A DNA stretch of 64,000 nucleotides from NORP309 sp964352735 (GTDB lineage Bacteria > Pseudomonadota > Gammaproteobacteria > Xanthomonadales > Marinicellaceae), in assembly GCA_964352735.1 (NCBI GenBank), contig CAYGTC010000006.1, forward strand, positions 65,687 through 129,686, written 5' to 3'. The notes under the pieces were generated by a model. The model searched no databases and was not told where the DNA came from. It worked only from the letters and a program-made list of their open reading frames with translations. The translations under genes and the position numbers were made by a program. This document shows positions 18,794 through 27,214 of the stretch, in pieces (the stretch's first letter is position 1; every line of letters starts with the position of its first letter).

Positions 18794-19966
18794 TCATTGT
18801 TGTGTTTTTTCAAAACCGCCAAATTTGATAATCTGATGGTTTTGATGGTGCCATTGGCCTAATGCCATGACTGAATGTATGGTGTTATCATCATCTAATA
18901 TGATTAAATCAGCGTCTTTGCCTCTGCTGATATTGCCTTTGTTTTCCAATCTTAATAATTTTGCAACATTACTGGATAAGGTTGCAATGATTTCTTGTTC
19001 AAGGTAGCCAGCATCCAGTAGTTTTTTTAAATATTCACTTAATAATGTGCATTGACCATAATCCAGATGCAATAATTCACCTTGCTCATCAAAATGCGGT
19101 AAACAGCCTCCACCATCAGAGGAAACGGTCAATTTTGTCATGTCAAATCCTCCCTTTTTGTATTTAACAAATGCTTGTACTGCATCATATTCGTCTTCGA
19201 TATCACTTTCTGGGAAGGCAGTAACATCCATTGAAATGCCCCGTGCAGTAAGTTTGCAAGCTTGATCAAATAAAGCGACTTTTCTATTACAATGGGTGGG
19301 GTTGAGTACCCTAGGTGGTATCTCAGTTTCATCCAGTAATTGTTCAATAAGGTCTAGGCCCCTGTGGCCATCTCCCAAATGAAAGTGTACAATGCCTGCT
19401 TTACCGGTCATCAAACCCGCAACATGGCAATCGCCTGCAATCCTCGCTATTTCGTTGAATGTTGGTTGTGAAGAGCGGTGATCAGAAATGGCCAGTTCTC
19501 CTACACCGATTATCGGCTCAATGTGTACGATGTCTTTTCTGGCACATCCTGTCAGTGTGGTTAATGGAACATGGTAACCACCTGTATAGCACCAAGCACT
19601 CAGTCCTTGTTCTCGCAAGGCGTATACTTGTGCGATAAGCGATGAGGTGCTTCGGGTGGTGTCATCTGTGCCTAATAATCCCACTACTGATGTGACGCCA
19701 GCTTGAGTGTATTGACTTAAATGTAGAGCAGGGACTTTGGTCTTAAAACCAGCTTCACCACCGCCTCCGGTAATGTGAGCGTGACCATCGATGATGCCTG
19801 GGATCAGCCTTTTCCCGTTAAAGTCTATGTCTGTTTCGAGTAATTTTGTATCGATATTGATAGGGTCTTTACTGATTGCAATGATGGTTTTTGAGGCAAC
19901 TAAAACATGACAGAGGCCAATTGGTTCAGGGGTGAAAATGTTAACGTTTCTTAAACGATGTATCAT
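18794..19966 (-). CDS. iadA: Isoaspartyl dipeptidase (beta-aspartyl peptidase)
   Basis: This amidohydrolase would split the beta-Asp-Arg released by cyanophycinase, completing cyanophycin use. Metal ligands H62 and H64 lie in DGHAHI, followed by SDHRS, VHFHLGDGH, NPTHCNRK and SSDGGGCLP as in IadA. The position I align with the carboxylated lysine of E. coli IadA reads GVGELAISDHRS, apparently glutamate, a substitution known among amidohydrolases. A TTG at 19987 would extend the frame. The ATG at 19966 gives 390 residues, the length I recall for E. coli IadA, so I chose it although neither has a good Shine-Dalgarno. It is first in the cph operon, 60 bp before cphB. Confidence 0.9.
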   Translation of the reverse strand: MIHRLRNVNIFTPEPIGLCHVLVASKTIIAISKDPINIDTKLLETDIDFNGKRLIPGIIDGHAHITGGGGEAGFKTKVPALHLSQYTQAGVTSVVGLLGTDDTTRSTSSLIAQVYALREQGLSAWCYTGGYHVPLTTLTGCARKDIVHIEPIIGVGELAISDHRSSQPTFNEIARIAGDCHVAGLMTGKAGIVHFHLGDGHRGLDLIEQLLDETEIPPRVLNPTHCNRKVALFDQACKLTARGISMDVTAFPESDIEDEYDAVQAFVKYKKGGFDMTKLTVSSDGGGCLPHFDEQGELLHLDYGQCTLLSEYLKKLLDAGYLEQEIIATLSSNVAKLLRLENKGNISRGKDADLIILDDDNTIHSVMALGQWHHQNHQIIKFGGFEKTQQ

Positions 19967-20097
19967 TAATGCGTGTGTCCCAATCAATACTGAATAAGTA
20001 TTCTATGTTACCTTATCAGTATGTCCAAGACTACCATTTATTGTTGAGAATGGTGATTTTAAATGTCTGGGTTAAATATTATATTGTTAAGCCAATA

Positions 20098-20643
20098 TCA
20101 GATGTAATCCGAAAATATCAGATTCAATTCTTCTGTGGTTAGTTCTCGATAAAAAAAATCGATGCCAACGACCAAAGAGTACAATATCAATGCGTGTTTC
20201 TTTACGTCTTTTTCATGATGGTAAATTCCACGAAGAAGCTTTTCCAAGTATTGGTATCTTTGTTTGTAGACTGAATTAACAAATTTCTTTACTTCTGAAT
20301 CTTCAAATGACCAGGCATTGATTTCAAACTCAAGCCTGTCTCCGTAGATGGCGGCATTGATGCATTGTTTTCCTAAGAGTGAGAGTTTTTCTTTGCTATT
20401 GCTGCCTTTTTCCGCATTTTCAATAAAAGCTTGCGTGTACTGTTGTTTCCACAGGCTTAACATGTTTCTTTCAAACGCTTTCTTAGATGAGAACCAATGA
20501 TAAAAAGCCCCTTTAGTGACTTTTAACTGATCACATAAATGAGAAATTTTTAGGTATTTACGACCACGTTTGCCCAAGATGTCTAAACCAAGTTTTAGCC
20601 ATATGACTTGGCTTTCTGGTGGTTTTTGTAAAGGTTTCTTCAT
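20098..20643 (-). CDS. TetR/AcrR-family regulator
   Basis: The 181-residue protein has an N-terminal TetR helix-turn-helix (about residues 15-62, with LKISHLCDQLKVTKGAFYHWFSSKKAFE, here split over recognition helix and following turn) and a helical ligand-binding C-terminus rich in aromatic residues. TetR proteins normally repress neighbouring, often divergent, genes and release on ligand binding. The divergent partner at 20847 and the double palindrome between them fit that. The ligand is not evident. No strong Shine-Dalgarno precedes the ATG. Confidence 0.9.
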   Translation of the reverse strand: MKKPLQKPPESQVIWLKLGLDILGKRGRKYLKISHLCDQLKVTKGAFYHWFSSKKAFERNMLSLWKQQYTQAFIENAEKGSNSKEKLSLLGKQCINAAIYGDRLEFEINAWSFEDSEVKKFVNSVYKQRYQYLEKLLRGIYHHEKDVKKHALILYSLVVGIDFFYRELTTEELNLIFSDYI

Positions 20644-20756
20644 ATGTTATGGTGTTTTATTAAAAAATATGTGTTTTCAAAAGATATTTTACCTTATTTG
20701 ATTGTTTTAATGCCGATTTGGTTAGATTCGGCATTAATTATATGTATTTTCTTTAA

Positions 20757-20800
20757 ACATACCATTAGGTATGTTAGTCTCAACATACCTAATGGTATGT
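20757..20800. promoter_or_regulatory. Double palindromic operator in the TetR intergenic region
   Basis: Two 18-bp near-palindromes, ACATACC-ATTA-GGTATGT (20757-20774) and ACATACC-TAAT-GGTATGT (20783-20800), are exact reverse complements of each other and flank an 8-bp spacer. The half-site ACATACC/GGTATGT is perfect four times, and a partial GGCATACC follows at about 20809. Length and spacing fit TetR-dimer sites. The location, just before the flavin-oxidase-like gene, predicts repression of it and autoregulation. Confidence 0.85.
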
Positions 20801-20846
20801 AGCTGTATGGCATACCATTTTTATTAGTATAAGCATGAGGTAATAC

Positions 20847-21335
20847 ATGAAAATCACAGAAGAAATATTTCAAAAAAAGATTAAACCATTGTTTGCAAAA
20901 TCAATGTTTTCATCAATCGCAACAGTTAATGAGAAAGGACATGCCCATGTCAGCCCAATTGGTAGTGTGGTATTATTGACTAAAGATCATGGCGTATACT
21001 TTGAAAAATTCACCAAAAATATTCCAGCCAACATTGAACAAAACGACATCGTGACCATTATGTCTGTCAATTCAGGTCGTTGGTTTTGGTTGAAATCTCT
21101 GGTTAAAGGTCAGTTTAATCAACCACCAGCCATTCGCTTGGTGGTTAAAATGGGAGCTTTAAAAACGGCTGGAGCTAAAGAGGAAAGCATATTTAAAAAC
21201 AAAGTCGCTCCCTTTAAGTGGACCAAGGGTTACGAGTTGTTGTGGAAAGACATGTCGATGGTCAGGGAATTTGAGATCATCGATTATAAACCCATATTTC
21301 TGGGGCATATGACGAGTCAACAATTCTTATTATAA
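20847..21335 (+). CDS. Pyridoxamine 5'-phosphate oxidase-like FMN-binding protein
   Basis: The 162-residue protein has the split-barrel pattern of PNPOx-like flavoproteins: FSSIATVNEKGHAHVSPIG early, a central V-Y-F-E-K-F-T-K-N-I-P-A-N-I, and a late R-E-F-E-I-I-D-Y-K-P. Members bind FMN, F420 or haem and reduce small substrates; which one is not clear here. AGGT lies just before the ATG. The gene is divergent from a TetR regulator and follows its double operator, so it is probably the regulator's target. It stands alone and is followed by a copy of the dispersed repeat. Confidence 0.8.
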   Translation: MKITEEIFQKKIKPLFAKSMFSSIATVNEKGHAHVSPIGSVVLLTKDHGVYFEKFTKNIPANIEQNDIVTIMSVNSGRWFWLKSLVKGQFNQPPAIRLVVKMGALKTAGAKEESIFKNKVAPFKWTKGYELLWKDMSMVREFEIIDYKPIFLGHMTSQQFLL

Positions 21336-21360
21336 GTAATGGCTTAAAAAAGGCTGCTAG

Positions 21361-21479
21361 CCCGAATATTTTTTTCATAAAACCATTCAGGTACAAGGTG
21401 TACTTTTATAAATATCGTTTAACCCCATGTTTTTCATAGGTAAAATCAACATTTTTACCGTTTTGATGAAATATTCGGG
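21361..21479 (+). repeat. Dispersed TIR element, short form (copy B)
   Basis: The 119-bp unit runs from CCCGAATATT to AATATTCGGG, so its ends are inverted repeats. It contains GTACA-AGG-TGTAC and CCATG-TTTTT-CAT. The left end joins the inner part with an internal deletion relative to the copy at 28001. It lies between two plus-strand genes, and CTAG/ATAG flank it. Confidence 0.85.
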
Positions 21480-21557
21480 ATAGATACAACTTTTAAAAGA
21501 TTTGCTACACAATGAGGAGCCTCTTTATTCCTATTTGAATAACAGTAAGTTACAATA

Positions 21558-22577
21558 ATGTTTTTTTTTAATTACATGAATATGACAACTTTTCCTCTCA
21601 CCAGAAAAAGGCGTTTAAGACGCTCTGACTCAGTAAGATCTTTGGTCGCTGAAAATAATTTAACCACATCAGATTTGATTTGGCCTGTTTTTGTACTTGA
21701 AGGAAAGAATAAAAAAGAATCGATCAATTCTATGCCTGGTGTATACCGATTGTCGCAAGATTTGTTGATAAAAGAGCTTACTGAACTTCATGATTTGGGC
21801 CTTAAAGCGGTGGCTTTATTTCCTGTCGTGAGTGCCGATGGTAAATCTGATTTGGCTGAAGAAGCTTATAATCACAATGGTTTAGTACAACAAACCATTC
21901 GACATATCAAGAGTCTTTTGCCTGAATTGTTGGTCATATCTGATGTTGCCTTGGATCCTTATACCAGCCATGGTCAGGATGGGTTAATCGATGAAGAAGG
22001 TTATGTGTTGAATGACGAAACCATTGAGGTGCTGGTGCAACAAGCTGTTTCTCATGCTGAAGCGGGCGCTGATATTGTTGCCCCATCTGACATGATGGAT
22101 GGAAGAGTCTTGCAAATCAGAATGGCTTTAGAAGAGCATGATTTTCCTAATACCAGTATTTTGGCTTATTCGGCAAAATACGCCAGTTGTTTTTATGGTC
22201 CATTTCGAGATGCAGTTGGTTCGGCAGGTAATTTGGGCAAAAGCAGCAAAGAAAGCTACCAGATGAATCCAGCTAACGCCAATGAAGCCATTGATGAAAT
22301 TGCTATGGACATTGATGAAGGGGCAGATATGATCATGGTAAAACCAGGTATGCCCTATCTCGATATTGTGATGAAAGCGCGACAGCAATTTAATGTGCCT
22401 GTTTTTGCTTACCAAGTCAGTGGCGAATATGCCATGTTACAAAGTGCTATTGATAATGGCTATTTAGACGAAAAAAAAGCCATCATGGAAAGTTTATTGT
22501 GCTTTAAAAGGGCAGGTTGTGATGCCATTTTGACTTATTATGCTGATAGGGTCTTAAAATACCTGAATGAGGAATAA
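21558..22577 (+). CDS. hemB: Delta-aminolevulinic acid dehydratase (porphobilinogen synthase)
   Basis: HemB condenses two 5-aminolevulinate molecules to porphobilinogen in haem synthesis. Schiff-base lysines are seen in AYSAKYAS and MVKPG. The metal-binding segment reads DVALDPYTSHGQDG, with no cysteines, which is the Mg2+-dependent, Zn-independent class (as in Pseudomonas). The N-terminus has the family's F-P-L-T-R-K-R-R-L-R-R. Starts at 21558, 21576 and 21582 are all possible, and none has a clear Shine-Dalgarno; homology favours the later ones. The end overlaps aroE by 11 bp. Confidence 0.95.
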   Translation: MFFFNYMNMTTFPLTRKRRLRRSDSVRSLVAENNLTTSDLIWPVFVLEGKNKKESINSMPGVYRLSQDLLIKELTELHDLGLKAVALFPVVSADGKSDLAEEAYNHNGLVQQTIRHIKSLLPELLVISDVALDPYTSHGQDGLIDEEGYVLNDETIEVLVQQAVSHAEAGADIVAPSDMMDGRVLQIRMALEEHDFPNTSILAYSAKYASCFYGPFRDAVGSAGNLGKSSKESYQMNPANANEAIDEIAMDIDEGADMIMVKPGMPYLDIVMKARQQFNVPVFAYQVSGEYAMLQSAIDNGYLDEKKAIMESLLCFKRAGCDAILTYYADRVLKYLNEE

Positions 22578-23388
22578 AAAATATCAATTAGCACTATTTG
22601 GGGATCCTGTTAAACACAGTTTATCTCCTCAAATACACCAGAACTTTGCCCGTCAATTTGATTTAGATATTAATTATCAATTAATCAAGGTAAGGGCTGA
22701 AGATTTTGTTGAAACAGTCAGTGATTTCTTTGCTAGTGGTGGCCATGGCGCGAATGTAACATTGCCACATAAGCAATTGGCATTAAGTTGTGTCAGTGAT
22801 ATAGGAGATAATGCCGTTCATGCACATGCGATAAATACGCTCTATCTTAATGAATCATCACAAATGGTTGGTGATAATACAGATGGTATTGGTTTTATTC
22901 ATGATTTATCGAGCCGTTGTGGTTTCAATTGTCACAATAAGCACATCTTAATTTTGGGTGCTGGTGGTGCAACACAAGGTATCGTTCCTGCTATTATGGC
23001 TCAAAGGCCACAACAGTTGGTGATTGCTAATCGTAGCTTGGATAAAGCAGAATTGATTGCTCATTTTTCATCAAGTCAAGCTGTTAATTTTGAACAATTA
23101 GAACAAATGGATCATTCTTTTGACCTGATTATTCATGCCAGTTCTCTCGGGCACCAAGGTCGCACCCTTGAATTTTTTCAACATCAAGTTCACAATCAAA
23201 CACTGTGTTATGATTTGAGTTATGGAGAAGCAAAAGAAGCGTTCTTTGCACATGCGAGATCTATGAATATCACAACAATGTATGATGGTTTGGGTATGCT
23301 TGTAGAGCAGGCGGCTTGCGCTTTTAATTTATGGTTTGGATTGCAAGTTGATACTCAATCAATAACAGAACAATTAACTCACAAGTAA
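22567..23388 (+). CDS. aroE: Shikimate 5-dehydrogenase
   Basis: AroE reduces 3-dehydroshikimate to shikimate with NADPH. The 273-residue sequence has FGDPVKHSLSPQIHQ at the substrate site, NVTLPHKQ with the catalytic lysine, the DNTDGIGF motif, the nucleotide-binding GAGGATQG and a final YDGLGMLVEQAA. Its ATG lies inside the end of hemB and overlaps it by 11 bp, with GAGGA within the overlap region just after the start, so it is probably coupled to hemB translation. The next ATG abuts its stop directly. Confidence 0.96.
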   Translation: MRNKKYQLALFGDPVKHSLSPQIHQNFARQFDLDINYQLIKVRAEDFVETVSDFFASGGHGANVTLPHKQLALSCVSDIGDNAVHAHAINTLYLNESSQMVGDNTDGIGFIHDLSSRCGFNCHNKHILILGAGGATQGIVPAIMAQRPQQLVIANRSLDKAELIAHFSSSQAVNFEQLEQMDHSFDLIIHASSLGHQGRTLEFFQHQVHNQTLCYDLSYGEAKEAFFAHARSMNITTMYDGLGMLVEQAACAFNLWFGLQVDTQSITEQLTHK

Positions 23389-24528
23389 ATGGTAAAAACT
23401 ACCGAGTCATTATGGGGTAAACTGAAAGAGAAACTTTCAATGTATTTGGTCGATAAAGAATCTTGTAAAGCGCAAAAATTGTATGTGCATATTGGCATGC
23501 CTAAGACGGGCAGCAGTGCAATTCAAGCATTCTTAGCATTGAATGAATCGTATTTATTAAAGCATGGTTTTTGTTATCCCAATCATACAGGTTTTAAACA
23601 AGCTTTTCAAACCAGTGCTGGTAATGTTACAGATATGAGAAAGTGGGTTGAGAATGGAAATCAGCAAGCTTTTAAGTTTCTTCTTAATCAGTCAACAGCA
23701 AATCATGTGATTTTGTCATCAGAAATTTTATTCATCGCATTAAAAAAATACCCCAAAAGATTTGCAGAATTACTTGCTGGTGCGGGTAAGCCATTTAAAA
23801 TTATCTGTTATGTAAGAGAGTTTGGTGATTTAATAGAAAGTGTTGTTAATCAACACATTAAAAACCATTTCCTTGTTAACTATAAAAAAATCGATGAATT
23901 AGTGCAAAATTCAGACTATTTCAATTGTCTATTAGAAGCGTTAAAATATTTTAAAAATAATGAAATTGTTGTTAAAAGATATGGAGAAGAGTATTTTTAT
24001 AACGGCTCTATCTATGAAGATTTTTTGCAAGTATTGGGTTTAGAACTCGATGACTCTGTTATATTCCCTGAAAAAGTGGTTAACCCATCATTGAATAGAG
24101 CAGCCCTCGAATTAAGGATTTTACTTAATAAATCGTTTTTCGGACAGGATAATGTTGATGTGATGTATCATTTTAATGGTGTATTGGCTAAGTTCTCTGT
24201 TGAAAATAAGCAGGGTTCTATGCCTTTATTGACCCCAGAACTTCGAAGCGGATTGAAAAAGAAGTATGCAGATAAAGAGCAGCAATTCATCAGTCATTTT
24301 TTTAGTGATCTGAATAAATACGATGACTTGTTTAAACACAAAAAAAGAGACCAGAATGAAAAATATGCTGGTCTCAGTATAGAAGCCTTATCTAAATTAT
24401 TTTCCTATATTCAACATAACGAGCCTGAGTTATACAAATACATTATCAATTTTGCAAATGCCAAATTAAAGAACCACCATGATAAAGCACTCATTTTGAA
24501 GGCAGCTCAAGCTATTCAAACCCATTGA
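23389..24528 (+). CDS. Sulfotransferase-like protein
   Basis: HIGMPKTGSSAIQAFL near residues 33-48 is the 5'-phosphosulfate-binding loop of PAPS-dependent sulfotransferases, and KIICYVREFGDLIESVVNQ around residue 140 fits the 3'-phosphate-binding region. The 379-residue length is within the family's range. The acceptor, possibly a surface glycan, is unknown. The ATG abuts the aroE stop, with no good Shine-Dalgarno; an ATG 16 codons in is also possible. The 3' end overlaps the convergent FG-GAP gene by 17 bp. It may ride on the hemB-aroE transcript. Confidence 0.8.
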   Translation: MVKTTESLWGKLKEKLSMYLVDKESCKAQKLYVHIGMPKTGSSAIQAFLALNESYLLKHGFCYPNHTGFKQAFQTSAGNVTDMRKWVENGNQQAFKFLLNQSTANHVILSSEILFIALKKYPKRFAELLAGAGKPFKIICYVREFGDLIESVVNQHIKNHFLVNYKKIDELVQNSDYFNCLLEALKYFKNNEIVVKRYGEEYFYNGSIYEDFLQVLGLELDDSVIFPEKVVNPSLNRAALELRILLNKSFFGQDNVDVMYHFNGVLAKFSVENKQGSMPLLTPELRSGLKKKYADKEQQFISHFFSDLNKYDDLFKHKKRDQNEKYAGLSIEALSKLFSYIQHNEPELYKYIINFANAKLKNHHDKALILKAAQAIQTH

Positions 24529-26137
24529 TAAATATTAAATTTGGTTTAGCATACAGGCCGGTATTGGTATCACTGTTCCTAAATGATGTCCACGGTTGGA
24601 ATGAATCACTGGATGTTGTCAAATCCCATACATATAAAGTGGCAGGTCTTGGTGTAATGGCAACCGTACCTCCAACAGCAATAAGTTCTAAGTCACCATC
24701 ATTGTCTAAATCTTTAATACTTGGCGTTGCTAAAAATGGAAAATTACCCAAAAGAGTTAAATCATCTGGGCCAGAATTAGGGTCTTGTCTTGAAATTTGT
24801 TGCCCATTTGCATTATAAACCGCGAGTTCCCAATTACTCGGTACAACTACCTCATAATTACCATCACCTGTGATGTCGGTAATGATCGGAGATGCAGAAC
24901 TGGCTGCAAAACTGGTAAAATTGCTTTGACCTGAAGGTATCATGGGCATGGTTGCCCATTTTTGTTGACCAGTATGTTCAATAACCCTAACAGTACCAGT
25001 GGCTTGAGGGTTCACGGGAGGAAGCGTGTTTATAGCGAAGGTGTTCAATACAACTTCAAGAAAACCATCTCCATCAATGTCACCTAATGCAGGGGAACTG
25101 GTCTGTACTGCATCATTACTGCCCAATGAATAAGGCCAACCTGGTAAGTTATTACCATTTCTGTCCCAGGCAAAAATTTTGTTATCTACATTTTGAACGC
25201 CATTTGGTGGTGGAGCACAACTGGTATTCTGCCAGCAATATCCCATACCAACAATGATATCTAATCTGCCATCATTATCTAAATCAGCAATGGCTGGTGA
25301 TGACCAAATCACTTCTTCTGTGTCAATGGCAACTTGTACAGTGCCATCATTACCATTAATGATCAATACTCGACCTCCATCAATGGTTAAGTCATTGTCA
25401 TCAATATGGGTATCAACCCCAATGATAACATCAAGTTGTCCATCACCATTCATATCAGCAATTGCAGGAGATGACCAAATGGTATCATTGACATAAACGG
25501 TATATGGTGCTTGCATTTCATTATAGTCAGCAGGCAATTGTTGGCCTGATACTGCAGGAGCCCTTTGACTGGTCCACACAATGGAACAATCATGGTTGAA
25601 AACATTAATAATGGCGCCCCAGTCACCCAGTACAATTTCTAACTCAGGGTCGCTCTTATCTAAATTGGCAACTGCAGGTGAGGCATAAGCACCTCGATTA
25701 GATCCGGCGAATTGAGGCGGTTCATAACGGCAAATTTCAGTTCCATTTTGGCCATTTAAAATTGACATTGAGCCCGGAGCGCCACCAGTGCCGCCCGGTG
25801 TTCTGGTACTGCCTGAAGTAATGATAACCTCAGGGTTACCATCTAAATCCAAATCGACAACTGCAGGTTTAGATTCAATGGCTACATTGCCGGTATCATG
25901 TTGCCATACTTGATTACCAGAACTGTTATAAGCATAAACCTTACCTTTGGAATCACCAATGATGATTTCAGGTCGGCTGTCACCTACAATATCAGCGATG
26001 GTTGGCGAAGCGGCTAAAATGCGATCTGAACCAGGAATGTTGATTGGAGGGTCGAATTCGACTTGTCTTTCTGGTGTGGCTGCATGCAGTGTGGTGAGTG
26101 AAAGTAATAGTGTTAAATTGATGGTTTTTTTAAACAT
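24512..26137 (-). CDS. Secreted FG-GAP/VCBS beta-propeller protein with C-terminal GFE tail
   Basis: A Sec signal peptide (TINLTLLLSLTTLHA, cleavage after Ala) is followed by about seven repeats of the FG-GAP/VCBS type: D-I-D-G-D-G-x-L-E-V-V and similar DxDxDG calcium loops such as DMNGDGQLDVIIG and DLDNDGRLDIIVG. These build an integrin-alpha-like propeller. The protein ends LIFINGFE, the same C-terminal form as two other exported proteins here. A strong Shine-Dalgarno, AAGGGGA, precedes the ATG. It is flanked by two sulfotransferase genes and overlaps one by 17 bp at the 3' ends. Extracellular, calcium-binding; function unknown. Confidence 0.9.
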   Translation of the reverse strand: MFKKTINLTLLLSLTTLHAATPERQVEFDPPINIPGSDRILAASPTIADIVGDSRPEIIIGDSKGKVYAYNSSGNQVWQHDTGNVAIESKPAVVDLDLDGNPEVIITSGSTRTPGGTGGAPGSMSILNGQNGTEICRYEPPQFAGSNRGAYASPAVANLDKSDPELEIVLGDWGAIINVFNHDCSIVWTSQRAPAVSGQQLPADYNEMQAPYTVYVNDTIWSSPAIADMNGDGQLDVIIGVDTHIDDNDLTIDGGRVLIINGNDGTVQVAIDTEEVIWSSPAIADLDNDGRLDIIVGMGYCWQNTSCAPPPNGVQNVDNKIFAWDRNGNNLPGWPYSLGSNDAVQTSSPALGDIDGDGFLEVVLNTFAINTLPPVNPQATGTVRVIEHTGQQKWATMPMIPSGQSNFTSFAASSASPIITDITGDGNYEVVVPSNWELAVYNANGQQISRQDPNSGPDDLTLLGNFPFLATPSIKDLDNDGDLELIAVGGTVAITPRPATLYVWDLTTSSDSFQPWTSFRNSDTNTGLYAKPNLIFINGFE

Positions 26138-26372
26138 AAATATCCCCTTATCCTTTGTAGATATTATAAATTATATCGATGGATAATTGATCATGATAGT
26201 CAATTTTCATTAAATAATGGCTTATTATAATTAAATCATTGTAAAATTATCGTAAAATCAAAAAAAATCAGCTGTAAACTGACAAGTTTTTGATCTTTTG
26301 AACTCGCATAAGCCCGTATCTTCGATGATAATTGAGGCAGATGTCATTAAATAACTTTTGTCTATAATTACC

Positions 26373-26378
26373 AGGAGA
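26373..26378 (+). promoter_or_regulatory. Shine-Dalgarno deciding a TTG start
   Basis: AGGAGA ends five bases before TTG at 26384. It is among the best ribosome-binding sites in the window, and there is no ATG in frame near the conserved N-terminal HIPKTAGTT motif, so translation most likely begins at this TTG. Confidence 0.75.
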
Positions 26379-26383
26379 GATTT

Positions 26384-27214
26384 TTGCAGCCTCTGAGATT
26401 TCTGCATATCCCAAAAACAGCAGGGACAACATTTACCGATATTCTTAATCAGCAATACTGTGATGGGGTTAAATTTCAATTGACTGGTGATATAAGATCT
26501 GACATCAATCGATTTGAACAATTGTCTGAACAACAACAAAAAGCCATTGTTTTGTACACAGGTCATGCCCCAATCAGAACGGGTGTAAGAACCATTGATG
26601 ACATAGATGTGGTAACTTTTTTGCGTGATCCGGTGAGTCGTGTTAAATCTTTTTGCCAGCATGTTTCAGAAGGCAAGAGCCCTTATTTGTTGAAAAAATT
26701 TCCTCCAGAATCATTTGATTTACAGAAGTTTTTAAATGCTCGAATTTTTGAATTGAATAATCTTCAAACTAAAATGTTGGTCAATCAAGGTGCCAGTGCG
26801 GTAGACTTTAACATGTCAAATGATGAAGCCTTACAATTGGCCACTGATCATTTGTTTAACACGGTTAAGGCTTTTGGTTTGGTAGAGTATTTCGATGAAA
26901 GTCTGATTGTGTTTAAGCAAAAATTTGCTTGGAAGTTACCGGTCTATCAACGACGTAACAGCAAAAATATCAACAAATTGATCACATTTGAGCCGCATCA
27001 TATTGATCAAATCAAGTCATTAAATGCTTTAGATATTGAATTGTATGACAGGGCAAAAGAACATTTTTTATTGTTACTTAATGCTGCTGATTTCGATACG
27101 AACCAATTGAAAAATTTAAAAAATAAGAACAGTAAACAACATGTGAATTTGGCTCATTTGAAACATCAAGTGAAAAATATCATTGATAAACTTTATCAAA
27201 GATTTATGGGTTAA
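26384..27214 (+). CDS. Sulfotransferase family protein (Sulfotransfer_2-like)
   Basis: FLHIPKTAGTTF at residues 6-17 is the PAPS 5'-phosphosulfate loop typical of carbohydrate sulfotransferases, and VVTFLRDPVSRVKSF near residue 80 is the 3'-phosphate-binding motif with its R and S. Both are intact in this 276-residue protein. Such enzymes in bacteria usually modify surface or secreted glycans. The start is TTG, supported by AGGAGA five bases upstream. The stop overlaps the convergent nth gene by 4 bp. It is not closely related to the sulfotransferase at 23389 by eye, so the two are separate acquisitions or old paralogs. Confidence 0.85.
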   Translation: MQPLRFLHIPKTAGTTFTDILNQQYCDGVKFQLTGDIRSDINRFEQLSEQQQKAIVLYTGHAPIRTGVRTIDDIDVVTFLRDPVSRVKSFCQHVSEGKSPYLLKKFPPESFDLQKFLNARIFELNNLQTKMLVNQGASAVDFNMSNDEALQLATDHLFNTVKAFGLVEYFDESLIVFKQKFAWKLPVYQRRNSKNINKLITFEPHHIDQIKSLNALDIELYDRAKEHFLLLLNAADFDTNQLKNLKNKNSKQHVNLAHLKHQVKNIIDKLYQRFMG

